Below are positions 17,938 to 26,707 of a stretch of 64,000 nt of DNA, in pieces; the stretch's first letter is position 1; every line of letters starts with the position of its first letter. Both the position numbers and the translations under genes were made by a program. The notes beneath the pieces were generated by a model. The model worked only from the letters and a program-made list of their open reading frames with translations. It did not search any database and had not been told where the DNA came from. The stretch comes from Pseudomonadota bacterium (GTDB taxonomy: Bacteria; Pseudomonadota; Gammaproteobacteria; Xanthomonadales; SZUA-38), in contig JBCCCR010000028.1 in assembly GCA_039033415.1 (NCBI GenBank), forward strand, positions 35,554 through 99,553, read 5' to 3'.

Positions 17938-18204
17938 TCAGTCGGTGGGAGAACCGGTCAGCAGATTGCCATTGAGCACTTTCATCACAAAACTCGCTTT
18001 AGGCACGTCGGCGTGGGTTTTTTGCATTTCCGCAGCCAGAATCTCCAGCGTCCGGCCGTAAGGGCCGAAGACCTGCGTGCTCATGCAGTTGGTCTGCACC
18101 GTCAGCTCCGGATACTGATTGAGCCGATCGATGAAATCGGCGATCGGCGTCACAAACTGCTCGGTCAGGGGATAAAGGCTAATCTCAACAGAAACCTGGC
18201 TCAT
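17938..18204 (-). CDS. Small thiamine-binding protein (MTH1187/YkoF-like)
   Basis: This 88-residue protein matches the MTH1187/YkoF-like fold: SVEISLYPL at the start, a PELTVQTNCMSTQVFGPY stretch in the middle, and a terminal SFVMKVLNGN strand. Such proteins bind thiamine or its HMP part. No signal peptide is present, so it acts in the cytoplasm. A good ribosome-binding site (AAGGAG) precedes the ATG. It lies between the outer-membrane receptor and the PnuT-like transporter in the TPP-riboswitch operon. Confidence 0.85.
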   Translation of the reverse strand: MSQVSVEISLYPLTEQFVTPIADFIDRLNQYPELTVQTNCMSTQVFGPYGRTLEILAAEMQKTHADVPKASFVMKVLNGNLLTGSPTD

Positions 18205-18251
18205 CGGTGCTCCTTTGCCGGCATTGTTCCTCGGGGAAGTCGACCTGTGTT

Positions 18252-20339
18252 TTACATGCGCCAGGTTGCGGTGAGGCCAAAGACCGCCGGATCACCGAGC
18301 TGCGTGTAGAGCCGATCGGGAAAATCCGGCGGCTCCAGGCCAAAGAAAAAGCCCCGGGTCGCGAACTCTTCGTCGGTCACGTTGCGCCCCCACAGCTCAA
18401 CCGACCAGCGGTCGGAAGCATAGCCCAGATTAACGTTGACCAGCTCATACGGCTGCGACCGCTGATCGTGCGAATCAGAGAAAAAGAAGTCGTCGCGACC
18501 GGTGACCTCAAATCGTGCGTAGTATCCCTGCTCAGACTCCCAGTTCAGACCGAGCGCAAACTGATAGCCCGGAGCATGGGCCTGATCACGACCGTCGAGG
18601 GTCCGCTGTGGCGACTGAAAGTCTTCGAAGCGGGTGTCCAGCAGCCCGAGCGCCAGATCTGCCCGCCACCGATCATTGATGCGGTATTCGCCTTCCAGCT
18701 CCAGCCCCATGTTCCGGCCGCTGGAAGCGTTGTCGGTGAAAAAGACAAACGTCAGCGGATCGGTCGGATCAGCCTGGAACGACGTTCCGACCTGCATGTC
18801 GTCACGACGCGCGACAAACACCGACAGGCTGCCGCGCGCCCGACCGTCCAGCCAGCGACCGCGGATGCCCGCCTCCAGGTTCCACAGGTACTCCGGCTCA
18901 AACTCCCGGCGCCCCTCCGGCACCGACAGCCCCAGATTAAACCCACCGGCCTTGTAGCCGCGGGCCAGGGTCACATAGCTGCTGCTGGCATCTGACAGCT
19001 GACGAACCCACGACAGCTGACCGCCGACCATGGTGTCGTCAGGGCTAGCGCTGACGCCGCCCGTATCGCTGTAGTCTGCGCTGCGCTGCTCCAGCCGCAG
19101 CCCCAGCGTCAGCGTATCGCGCTCGCTGAGGTCTTGGTCCAACTCGCCAAACAGCGCAATCGACGTCGACTCAAAGCTGCTGGACAGGTCGCGAAAAACC
19201 TCGTCGTTAAAGAAATCGTTGAAGCGGTTGTCTTCATCCAGGTCCAGCAGATAGACGCCGCCGACCCAGCGGCGGGGGCCTGCGCCCGTGGAGGCCAGGC
19301 GAAACTCCTGGCTGAACGTCTGGCGATCGCGCAGCGTGGCCGACGTAAAGTCGTAGGGCGCAAACTCACCCCAGTAGCGGTCGTTGCCCCAGTCGCCGTC
19401 AAAGGTATACACGATGTCAGAGTCGGCGACGCTGGTGATCGACGTGAAGTCCATCTGCGAACCGCGGTAGACGGCGCGCAGCGCCCCTCCCAGCGAGCGC
19501 TGGGCGTCGCGCCCTGGATCATCGCTGTGAACAACAAAGGTGTTTTCGGGCGCAAAAGCGTCAAAGCCGTTGTCGATGTCCGCCAGCAGCAGCGTCAGAT
19601 CGAGCGACAGCCGATCGCTGGGCAGCCACCGCAGTCGCACCCGGGCGCTCAGCTCATCACGTCGGTTGGTATCGTCCGCCGGAAAGAAATCGTTGTCCCG
19701 GAAGCCGTTGTTCTCGAACTGCTCGACCGCCACTCGCCAGGCCGCGGTATTGCCCTCGTTGAGGGCACCGCCGGCGGACACGCCCAGCCCCAGCGTGCCT
19801 TCGGTGCCACCGGTGGCCCGCACGTCCAAGTGCGGGTCGAACGACGGCGCGGCGGTCTGCACGTAAATCAGGCCAGCGAGCGCGTTCGCCCCGTAGCGGG
19901 TCCCCTGAGGTCCGCGTAACACCTCAACCCGCTCGGTGTCGAACAGCGTGCCCACCAGCCCCAGGCCGGAGAAGTCGATGTCGTCGACCACAAAACCGAC
20001 GGACGGGTTGGGCGCACCCTCGTACTGGCTGCGCTCGCCGATCCCGCGTAGCTGAAAGAAACGAGGGCGGTTCGACGCCGAAGACCAGTTCAGGTTCGGC
20101 ACGCGGTCCATCACCTCCTGGAAATGCTGCACGCCGCCCGCCTTCAGCTGATCGTCGAGCACCGTGACGGAAACCGGCACATCGAGCAACGACTGAGACT
20201 CGCGCAGCGAGGCGGTCACGACGATCTCTTCGAGCTCCTGTGCCCCCAGCGGGGCCAGGCCGATCGACCCCGGACCGAGGACAAGACAAAAGGCGGCGGC
20301 CACCAGGCGGTGGACTTGGGTGGAACGGTACGGTCGCAT
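18252..20339 (-). CDS. TonB-dependent receptor, probable outer-membrane thiamine receptor
   Basis: The product is a 695-residue outer-membrane receptor. The start at 20339 (MRPYRSTQVHRLVAAAFCLV) was chosen over one at 20375 because AGGAG sits 8 bases before it and a signal peptide follows. The TonB box/plug begins with LEEIVVTASLRESQSLLDVPVSVTV, and RGPQGTRYGANALAGLI is the usual plug end. The barrel is of the large SusC-unrelated, iron-complex type and ends in a WRM. It is the first gene after the TPP riboswitch and is followed by thiamine-binding, PnuT-like and kinase genes, so thiamine is the likely substrate (inference from regulation). Confidence 0.88.
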   Translation of the reverse strand: MRPYRSTQVHRLVAAAFCLVLGPGSIGLAPLGAQELEEIVVTASLRESQSLLDVPVSVTVLDDQLKAGGVQHFQEVMDRVPNLNWSSASNRPRFFQLRGIGERSQYEGAPNPSVGFVVDDIDFSGLGLVGTLFDTERVEVLRGPQGTRYGANALAGLIYVQTAAPSFDPHLDVRATGGTEGTLGLGVSAGGALNEGNTAAWRVAVEQFENNGFRDNDFFPADDTNRRDELSARVRLRWLPSDRLSLDLTLLLADIDNGFDAFAPENTFVVHSDDPGRDAQRSLGGALRAVYRGSQMDFTSITSVADSDIVYTFDGDWGNDRYWGEFAPYDFTSATLRDRQTFSQEFRLASTGAGPRRWVGGVYLLDLDEDNRFNDFFNDEVFRDLSSSFESTSIALFGELDQDLSERDTLTLGLRLEQRSADYSDTGGVSASPDDTMVGGQLSWVRQLSDASSSYVTLARGYKAGGFNLGLSVPEGRREFEPEYLWNLEAGIRGRWLDGRARGSLSVFVARRDDMQVGTSFQADPTDPLTFVFFTDNASSGRNMGLELEGEYRINDRWRADLALGLLDTRFEDFQSPQRTLDGRDQAHAPGYQFALGLNWESEQGYYARFEVTGRDDFFFSDSHDQRSQPYELVNVNLGYASDRWSVELWGRNVTDEEFATRGFFFGLEPPDFPDRLYTQLGDPAVFGLTATWRM

Positions 20340-20423
20340 CAGACACTCCTTGAATATCTGCCGGACTGCCAACATGCGACAGCCCGGCTGCGGCCGGTTA
20401 TACGGAGGCGGGGAAAACAGGCG

Positions 20424-20556
20424 AGCCCATTCCTACGCCGGCACTAACCGGTTCAGGTTCTAAGGGTTCGCGCGTGCGCATCTCAGGCTGCCGTCGCGCT
20501 GCGCGGAGGGCCTCAAAGGCATTCACGCAGCGGAGCGGTCTCGCCACCCCTTGGGA
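20424..20556 (-). promoter_or_regulatory. TPP (thiamine pyrophosphate) riboswitch
   Basis: Read on the minus strand, all core thi-box pieces appear in order: CCCAAGGGGTGG (20544-20555), CTGAGA (20481-20486), ACCCTT (20462-20467), GAACCTGAACCGG (20448-20460) and GCGTAGGAA (20430-20438). The ends can pair (CCCA with TGGG at 20426-20429) to form P1. About 55 bases between the first block and CTGAGA exceed the minimal switch, so an enlarged P3 arm is likely. It lies about 85 bases before the TonB receptor start. TPP binding should switch off the operon (known for this class). Confidence 0.93.
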
Positions 20557-20616
20557 AACGAGCGTTAACGATAAAGGTTTTGACGGAGAAGGTCGATCCC
20601 CGGCTGGGCGCAGCGC

Positions 20617-21069
20617 TCAGCCGGCCGGCGCGGGCTCCGAAGCCCAGGGCCAGCGAGGCCGCATCTTCTTAAGGTCCGACTCCAGGGCCGCCAGTTCTGC
20701 TTCGAGCGGCGCAAGCTCCTGGAGCCCCTGAAGCTTGTCGAGCGGCTGAGCGAGGCGTTCCTCCAGCAGCTCAGTCAGCGCCAGCGCCGCAGGGTCGGGC
20801 GTTATGGGCGCCGACCGATCTGCCGGCAGGCGTTCACCGGAGAACCAGACCGCCACGATCAGCGAGGCGGTTAAGGCCCCACCCAGCATGGGAGCAGCAA
20901 GGGCAGGCCACCACCGGTGTCGATCGGCCGCAGGCTGCGCAGCCGGCGTTTCCCGCTGCGCGGCCGACACCGCCCGCATCACCGACTCGTGGAGCGCCGG
21001 CCCGACGGTATCAGATCGCCGCGCGGTCCGGAGGTGATCTTCAATCGTGTTCTCAAGGTGTCGGGTCAT
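20617..21069 (-). CDS. Probable anti-sigma factor, single-pass membrane protein
   Basis: This 150-residue protein has one membrane segment (about residues 52-75, WWPALAAPMLGGALTASLIVAVWF) between a charged cytoplasmic N-terminal part and a Leu/Glu-rich, coiled-coil-like C-terminal part. That layout, and its place 49 bases after an ECF sigma factor gene, suggest an anti-sigma factor. No zinc-binding HxxxCxxC motif is present, so it is not a classical ZAS anti-sigma. It ends just before the TPP riboswitch of the next operon; a GC-rich dyad at 20600-20624 overlaps its stop. Confidence 0.6.
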   Translation of the reverse strand: MTRHLENTIEDHLRTARRSDTVGPALHESVMRAVSAAQRETPAAQPAADRHRWWPALAAPMLGGALTASLIVAVWFSGERLPADRSAPITPDPAALALTELLEERLAQPLDKLQGLQELAPLEAELAALESDLKKMRPRWPWASEPAPAG

Positions 21070-21118
21070 GAGTGGCCAACCGTTGTCCTGGGGCGTCTCG
21101 CAGTGGTGATCCGCGCGG

Positions 21119-21637
21119 TCATAGCACCGCCCGCTGGCCGTGCTGATCGAGCAGCCGAGCCAGACGCTTACGCGCGCGGTGCAGCGTGACTTTCACCCAG
21201 CTTACCGGTTGCCCAAGGCAGGCCGCAATCTCCGCCAGCTTCCACTGCTCGTGGTAGTGCAGCCAGACCGTGGTAAAAGCCGTGCTGGACAGGTGCTGGC
21301 GGGCGAAGCCCCAGATATCCATTTCCAGGCTATCGGTGCTGCCGGGCGCCGTGAGCTCAACCTGATCCAGACTCACCTGCGCCGCTTGTTCGGTACCACC
21401 GTTGTCTCGCAGCCGCAGGCCGTGCCGCAGCGCAATTCGATAGAGCCACGTACTGAAGCGCCAGCGAGCCCGGTAGCTGTCGCGGAAGCGCCAGGCGGCC
21501 GCAAAGGCCTCCTGCAGCACGTCCTGCGCGTCGGACGCATGCCCCAGGCGAGCGACGAGAAACCGGTAAAGCGGCGTTTCGTGACGCCTCACCAGTTCCT
21601 CGAAGGCCCGGTGGTCTCCCGCACAGGCGGCCTTCAT
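21119..21637 (-). CDS. ECF RNA polymerase sigma factor
   Basis: The 172-residue product has sigma region 2 (FEELVRRHETPLYRFLVARLGHASDAQDVLQEAFAAAWRF, read in parts, with RFSTWLYRIALRHGLR after it) and region 4 (LHYHEQWKLAEIAACLGQPVSWVKVTLHRARKRL). It is an extracytoplasmic-function sigma factor directing RNA polymerase to specific promoters. It lies 29 bases after a secreted protein gene and 49 bases before a probable membrane anti-sigma factor, so the three form one unit at the end of the MoxR operon strand. Confidence 0.9.
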   Translation of the reverse strand: MKAACAGDHRAFEELVRRHETPLYRFLVARLGHASDAQDVLQEAFAAAWRFRDSYRARWRFSTWLYRIALRHGLRLRDNGGTEQAAQVSLDQVELTAPGSTDSLEMDIWGFARQHLSSTAFTTVWLHYHEQWKLAEIAACLGQPVSWVKVTLHRARKRLARLLDQHGQRAVL

Positions 21638-21666
21638 CAGATCGGTGTCGGTGGCCGGGGGGGTAG

Positions 21667-22614
21667 CTACAGCTCGTCCACCAGATCAGCCGCCAGCTCC
21701 GGCGGAATGGTCAGATCCAGCGTTACCTCGGGTCCGTCGCTGGTGATCGACAGCAGGCTGATCAGCGTGTTGAAAGCCGGATCAGAGCCCGCGTCCAGCG
21801 CTTTGAGCGACACCAGCCCCTGAAGGATGTTGTGGACATAGGAGGCGGTCGCATCATCTCGCGCGAAGACCTTGGCGTAGACCGAGAGTCCAGCGGCGGA
21901 TTCGGACACGACACCGCCCAGCTGATCGATGTTTTCCAGCAGCGAGGAATCAAACGGGCCAGCGCCGCTCATGCCGCCAGGATTCAGGCCACCCTGCACC
22001 AGCGCCTGGCTGGCCTTGAGCACGATCAGCGCGTCCCCAGTCGGCGGCTGGGTGCCCGAAAGCTGTGACCCGGCATCAATGAACTGCTGGAGCAAGTCCA
22101 GATCGCTGGTGACCAGCGTCTGCTCGGGGCCAAAGCTGAACAGCATGGTGTCGTTGACGTCGATCCGATGGCCGTCGCCGAAGTGTTTGCCGACCTGGTA
22201 GTAGCTCACGCCGGCGTAGTCCATCTCCAGCAGCTCACCGTGCTCGGTAATGAGCTCCAGCACCGAAAGCTGCGTGGTCTCGGTCAGGCCGTGCAGGACC
22301 ACCGCAGCGGAGTCAGAAGGAATGGACGCACCAAAGGCAGTCACGCCGGTCAGCTCCTGACTGAGGTCCAGCCCAATTTCTTCCTCGATGTCGGAAAAGG
22401 CCTCGCCCAGACTCTCCTCATAAAAGGGCGAAAGCAGGTCGGACTGCCGCAGGCCCTGGACGTTTGCATGAACATACCACTGCGCGTTTTCCGGCAGATC
22501 GCCGGCGTCGAGCACCGGCTGGCCGCACGCAGCCCCCGGCGGCAGCAGGGCTGCGGCAAGCAGCGCCAGTAGAAAAAACCCGTGGCGATGACGAGTGAGT
22601 GTAGAAGGTGACAT
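21667..22614 (-). CDS. Exported protein of unknown function, DUF3352-like layout
   Basis: The product is a 315-residue exported protein. The start at 22614 (MSPSTLTRHRHGFF) has GGAG 6 bases upstream and a clear signal sequence ending near PPGAACG, which may make it a lipoprotein (AAC). The body (DAGDLPENAQWYVHANVQGLRQSDL... TLVTSDLDLLQQFIDAGSQL ... ALIVLKASQALVQGG) resembles proteins that score the self-aligned strands of the DUF3352 type, but this is weak. It precedes the ECF sigma factor by 29 bases, so it may be sensed by, or be a target of, that sigma system. Function unknown. Confidence 0.65.
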   Translation of the reverse strand: MSPSTLTRHRHGFFLLALLAAALLPPGAACGQPVLDAGDLPENAQWYVHANVQGLRQSDLLSPFYEESLGEAFSDIEEEIGLDLSQELTGVTAFGASIPSDSAAVVLHGLTETTQLSVLELITEHGELLEMDYAGVSYYQVGKHFGDGHRIDVNDTMLFSFGPEQTLVTSDLDLLQQFIDAGSQLSGTQPPTGDALIVLKASQALVQGGLNPGGMSGAGPFDSSLLENIDQLGGVVSESAAGLSVYAKVFARDDATASYVHNILQGLVSLKALDAGSDPAFNTLISLLSITSDGPEVTLDLTIPPELAADLVDEL

Positions 22615-22726
22615 AGCAAGCTCCGTAGTCAGGTTCACAGGCTTATAGCGCCATCACCGCAAAAAGGTTACACCTCGTTCGGCACGACTGCTGTTACCGT
22701 GCTCGCCCCTGCCCGGGGAGGGCAGC

Positions 22727-25700
22727 CTACTGCGGTTGTCCTGAGGTGTCGCCGGAGCGCTCGCCGAGCTCCTGGTAGTAATCGCTGACGGCATCACGGT
22801 ACTCGGGAGCCACCTGCCGGGGCACCATCGAACGCACCTGCTCCTCCCGGTTGGCGCGCACCGCGGTGCGTACGCCGATCTCCAGGTTCTCCGCCAGCCT
22901 CAGCAGCCGCGACAGCTCAGCGTCCAGGAGCGCGGTATCGCCGGTCAAAGACGCCAGATCGAACTCGCCCAGCAGCTCGCGCAGCTCCCGTAGCTCTTCT
23001 TCACTCACCCGACGTCCGGCCAGCGAGGGCAGCGCGTCTGAGAGTGAGTCGGCGACCCCATCAGCCCGGTCGTTGAGCATCTGCTGGGCCTCAGCCGGCT
23101 GCAGCGCCGCGCTGGCCCGTCGAGGCTGAAAGGTGGCTCCGGCGGGCGAACTGCCGGCTCCCGCGCCGTACGGATTGGACAATCCGCCGCGGGAGTCGGG
23201 CCCACCCGGCTGCCCGCCAGCGTCCGCGAGGCGGGTTTCTGCACCGCCGCGATCCCCGGCGGACTGGCCGGGACCCGGCTGCTCGCCGGGCTCGGACGAC
23301 GCGGTATCGCCGAAGGCACCACGCCCCGGCTGCTGTCCCGGTTGCTCCCCGGATTGCTGTCCTGGCTGCTGTCCTGGCTGCTCGCCAGCCTGCTGACCGG
23401 GCGTCTGTCCAGTTTGCTGGCCGGGTTCCTGCCCGAGCGGTCCAGCACCGGGTTCTGCGCTGCCTTCAGCCAGCGCCTGGAGATCGCGGCGAAGCTGACT
23501 CAGCTCTGCCAGCGCCTCGTCCAGCGCGCCACGACCCTGCGCCGCGGATCGGCCGGCCCGACGGGCCGCGTCAGCGGCGTTATCGCGCAGGCTGCGCATG
23601 GCGTTGGTGACCAGATCTTCGGTTGAGACGATGTAGGCCGCGGCACCATATTCGATGTATTCCGCGGCGACGCCCAGCCGGACGATGGCCTCCGACCGAT
23701 CGAGCTCAGCGACCCCTTCCCGAAGCGCCTGGCTCCCTTCGGGCGAGGCCTCGTCAAACTGCTGCGCTGCCTCCAGCATGTCTTGCTGCAACGTCTGCAG
23801 GTCCTGCCCGAGACGCCGTTTTTGTGTGGCGAGCTCATATTCCTGCATCGGCGTGAGCCCTGATTCCGGCCGGCCGTTGCTGGACAGTCGGTTGGGTTCA
23901 TCACCCCGCTTCTCCATCGCCTCGCGCAGCGCCGTGTCTAGCGTCTCCGCCAGCTCACTTTGCTCATCCAGGAGCGCCTGCGCCTGATCGGTCAGACCGT
24001 CGAAGGTTTCTTCCATCGTCTGCGCCTGCCGCTGGAGCGCCTCGTCTCTGGCAGCCTGCAGCTGGGCCAGCGCCTGCCGCGCCGCCTCGACGTCGGACCC
24101 CGCAGCGCCGTTTTCCCCGCCGGCCGGCTGGCCGGCGGGCGCGCTGTTGTCGTTGCTTGCCTGCGCGGAATTTGACGCGTCTTCACCGCTTGACCCCTGG
24201 GGTTCCCCGCCCGGCGGCTGCCCTGAACGATTGAGCTCAGCCATCGCCTCAGCCGCCTGCTCGAGCCGCTCCTCCAGCGATGGCTCACCGGACTGCGGCA
24301 TTTCACTGCTGGAGGACTGCTGCTGCGAGCCGCTGCTGCCGGACTGAGACTGAGACTGGGCCTGAGCCTGACTCTGGCTCTGACTCTGTCCGTCGCTGGG
24401 CCGGCCGCGCAGCTGCTCCAGCAGTTCTTCAACCTCGCGCTGCAGTCGCTCCTGCTGCCAGCGCTGGGCGGGCGTGGGACCGCCGGCGCTGTTCATCGCG
24501 TCAGCCAGCGCCTGCTGGCGCCGAGCCAGGTCCTCCAGCGCATCCAGCGTCTCGTCTTCGGACTGACCTGGCTGCTGAGGTGACGCCTGGCTGGCGGTCT
24601 CGTACTGGTTTTTCTCCAGGTCCAGCTCCAGCTCCATCATCTCCGCCAGATCACTGCCCGAGCCGGAGCCCTGAGCGTTGCTGCTGGTGGTGATCGCAAT
24701 ATCGGTGAACACCGATTCAGCGCGCAGCAGGTGCTGCAGCGCCTCTTGCTCTGGCGCCATGGCCAATTCAAACTCGCCGAGCCTCAGCTGCTCAATCGCT
24801 GGCTCCATGGCCACCACCGCGTCGTCGAGGTGGCCGATATACCGAGCGATGTCGTCATCAGCGGCGCTGAGCTGCCGAGCCCGGGCCCGCTCAGCAAGGC
24901 TGGTCGCCTGGGCGGCCAGCGTCGCCTGCAGGTCCGACAGCAGGCTGGCTTTGTCCGCCAGTGCGCCGGCGGGCGGATTGGAGGCGACCGGCGCGTCGCT
25001 GGCCGGCTCGGCGCCGTTGGCCTCGGCCAGGGTTTCCTCGTCACCGGCTGGCGTCTCGTCGTCCCCCAGATCTTTTTCCTGGCGACGCAGATTCCAGGTG
25101 GACAGGATGATCTCGCGCTGGCGCTGCGAAATCTCGTCCTGGTTGCCGGGACCGGACTGGCCGCCGGCCATCTGGGACTGGGAAACTCGCCGATCGAAGG
25201 GCTTGATGCTGACAAAAAACAGGTCGGACTCAGCCTCGCTCTCACGATCGCGGGCGCTGGCGTAATACGAGACCACGTCCCCGGGACGCAGGTAGGCACC
25301 GTCAGCCAGCGTCTCAAGCATCAGCAGGTGGCTGCGCCGTGCCTTCTCGTCCGGACCGCTGGCCGATTCACCCGCTGGCGCGGCCGCAGGTTCGAGCAGC
25401 GGGTGCTCCGTGAACGGGCCACCGTTCACCGCAATGTGCAGCGTCAGGTCCTCAAGCCCAAAGTCGTCCTCCGCGGTCACGTTCAGCGGAATCTCTTCCA
25501 GCGCGTGAGCATCCAGATCGCGTGCCGGGCTGGCGAAACTCAAGGCCGGCGCCTGGTCTTCCAGCGCCCGGATCAGGAAATTTTCGGTCAGCCGGACCTG
25601 ATCTCCGCCGACCACCGCCGCCAGGTAGTATTCCTCGTCCTCGGCAACCGTTAGCGTCCCGCGGGCGACACTTCCGTCCAGCGTCATCGGGGTCGACGAG

Positions 25701-26707
25701 CCAGCCAGCACCACAGCGGCACCCGGCAGCGGCGCGTCGGTGGTCACCTCAAGCGCCACCTCGGTTCCAGCGATGGCCTTGATATCGCCGCCGGGGCGGA
25801 TGGTTTCAGACTCCCGGCGAGTCCACAGGGGATACCGATAGGTCATGGAGAAATCGGTGATTCGCGGTAGCGCAATCACTTCGGCGTTGAAGGTTGGACT
25901 GCGAACGCCGCCGGCCTGGACGTAATATTCCAGCGCCTCGCGCACCGCGGGAAACGTAAAGCCGAAGCGATCCGGCGACGATTCGCCGTCCGGACCCTCA
26001 GCGCCCGCAAGCTCCCGCATACCGGTCGACTGCCAGTCGCCACCGGCGCGCCGCGCGAAAACCTCCGCTGCGGCGGGCGAAAAGCCTTCCGCCTTCGCCT
26101 CAACCAGTAGACGACCGCCTCGTCGGACCAGCGTATCGCCCGGAGTGACCACAATGGACTGTGGCGGCAGCAGATCGGGAATCAGCCAGCCACCCCAAAG
26201 GTGGCGCATGCCGTAGCCAAACAACCCGGCGCCGCCGGCGAGCAGCACCAGCAGCCCCACCACGCAGAGTCCCGCCAGCGCCGCCGGCACGTTGAGCCGT
26301 TTGCTGCTGAGCAGCGCGTCGGGCGCGTGCTCGCGTGCGATGGTCAAAGCATCATCTGCCAGCAGCGGGCGCAGCGGATTGTCCGACGGGGTTCCGGCCC
26401 AGGTTTCCAGCCGGCCATCGAAAGGCGCACGCTCTTCGAGCGCTTTGGCCTGCTCGGCGCTATCGGGGGGCCGGCGCAGCGGCCGCCACAGGAGCACGTA
26501 GCCCAGCACCGCCAGCAGCAGCACGCCGCCGATGCGAAGCGCCCCCACCTCCGCCTCCGGAAAGCCGTTGCGTACCAGCCAGAAAACCGCGAGCAGCGAG
26601 AAGCCTAAGGCCACAGCCGCCAGCACCGCCAGCCCGTCATTGCGCTGCCGGCGTCGCAGACGTTCGGCAAATTCCGTCACGTAGTGATTGAGTTTGCGCT
26701 GACTCAT
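22727..26707 (-). CDS. DUF4175 family large membrane protein
   Basis: This 1326-residue inner-membrane protein has two membrane helices near the N-terminus (about 25-45 and 58-75), one further at about 150-170, then a long periplasmic part. The N-terminal RRLNHYVTEF-like start and the two helices match DUF4175 proteins found after MoxR, DUF58 and BatA genes. The C-terminal half is rich in Gln, Ala and Glu with coiled-coil character. It has two low-complexity tracts: a Ser/Gln run coded at about 24320-24390 and a Gly-Gln-Pro run at about 23290-23410. It overlaps BatA by 4 bases (ATGA). Role unknown; such operons are linked to envelope stress and protein complexes. Confidence 0.82.
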   Translation of the reverse strand: MSQRKLNHYVTEFAERLRRRQRNDGLAVLAAVALGFSLLAVFWLVRNGFPEAEVGALRIGGVLLLAVLGYVLLWRPLRRPPDSAEQAKALEERAPFDGRLETWAGTPSDNPLRPLLADDALTIAREHAPDALLSSKRLNVPAALAGLCVVGLLVLLAGGAGLFGYGMRHLWGGWLIPDLLPPQSIVVTPGDTLVRRGGRLLVEAKAEGFSPAAAEVFARRAGGDWQSTGMRELAGAEGPDGESSPDRFGFTFPAVREALEYYVQAGGVRSPTFNAEVIALPRITDFSMTYRYPLWTRRESETIRPGGDIKAIAGTEVALEVTTDAPLPGAAVVLAGSSTPMTLDGSVARGTLTVAEDEEYYLAAVVGGDQVRLTENFLIRALEDQAPALSFASPARDLDAHALEEIPLNVTAEDDFGLEDLTLHIAVNGGPFTEHPLLEPAAAPAGESASGPDEKARRSHLLMLETLADGAYLRPGDVVSYYASARDRESEAESDLFFVSIKPFDRRVSQSQMAGGQSGPGNQDEISQRQREIILSTWNLRRQEKDLGDDETPAGDEETLAEANGAEPASDAPVASNPPAGALADKASLLSDLQATLAAQATSLAERARARQLSAADDDIARYIGHLDDAVVAMEPAIEQLRLGEFELAMAPEQEALQHLLRAESVFTDIAITTSSNAQGSGSGSDLAEMMELELDLEKNQYETASQASPQQPGQSEDETLDALEDLARRQQALADAMNSAGGPTPAQRWQQERLQREVEELLEQLRGRPSDGQSQSQSQAQAQSQSQSGSSGSQQQSSSSEMPQSGEPSLEERLEQAAEAMAELNRSGQPPGGEPQGSSGEDASNSAQASNDNSAPAGQPAGGENGAAGSDVEAARQALAQLQAARDEALQRQAQTMEETFDGLTDQAQALLDEQSELAETLDTALREAMEKRGDEPNRLSSNGRPESGLTPMQEYELATQKRRLGQDLQTLQQDMLEAAQQFDEASPEGSQALREGVAELDRSEAIVRLGVAAEYIEYGAAAYIVSTEDLVTNAMRSLRDNAADAARRAGRSAAQGRGALDEALAELSQLRRDLQALAEGSAEPGAGPLGQEPGQQTGQTPGQQAGEQPGQQPGQQSGEQPGQQPGRGAFGDTASSEPGEQPGPGQSAGDRGGAETRLADAGGQPGGPDSRGGLSNPYGAGAGSSPAGATFQPRRASAALQPAEAQQMLNDRADGVADSLSDALPSLAGRRVSEEELRELRELLGEFDLASLTGDTALLDAELSRLLRLAENLEIGVRTAVRANREEQVRSMVPRQVAPEYRDAVSDYYQELGERSGDTSGQPQ

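Noticed and set aside
18207..18995. Plus-strand open frame opposite the thiamine TonB receptor
   Set aside because: Antisense shadow; the receptor frame has a ribosome-binding site, signal peptide and plug motifs.
20600..20624. GC-rich dyad at the end of the anti-sigma gene
   Set aside because: It overlaps the stop codon and has no T-run; too weak to call as a terminator.
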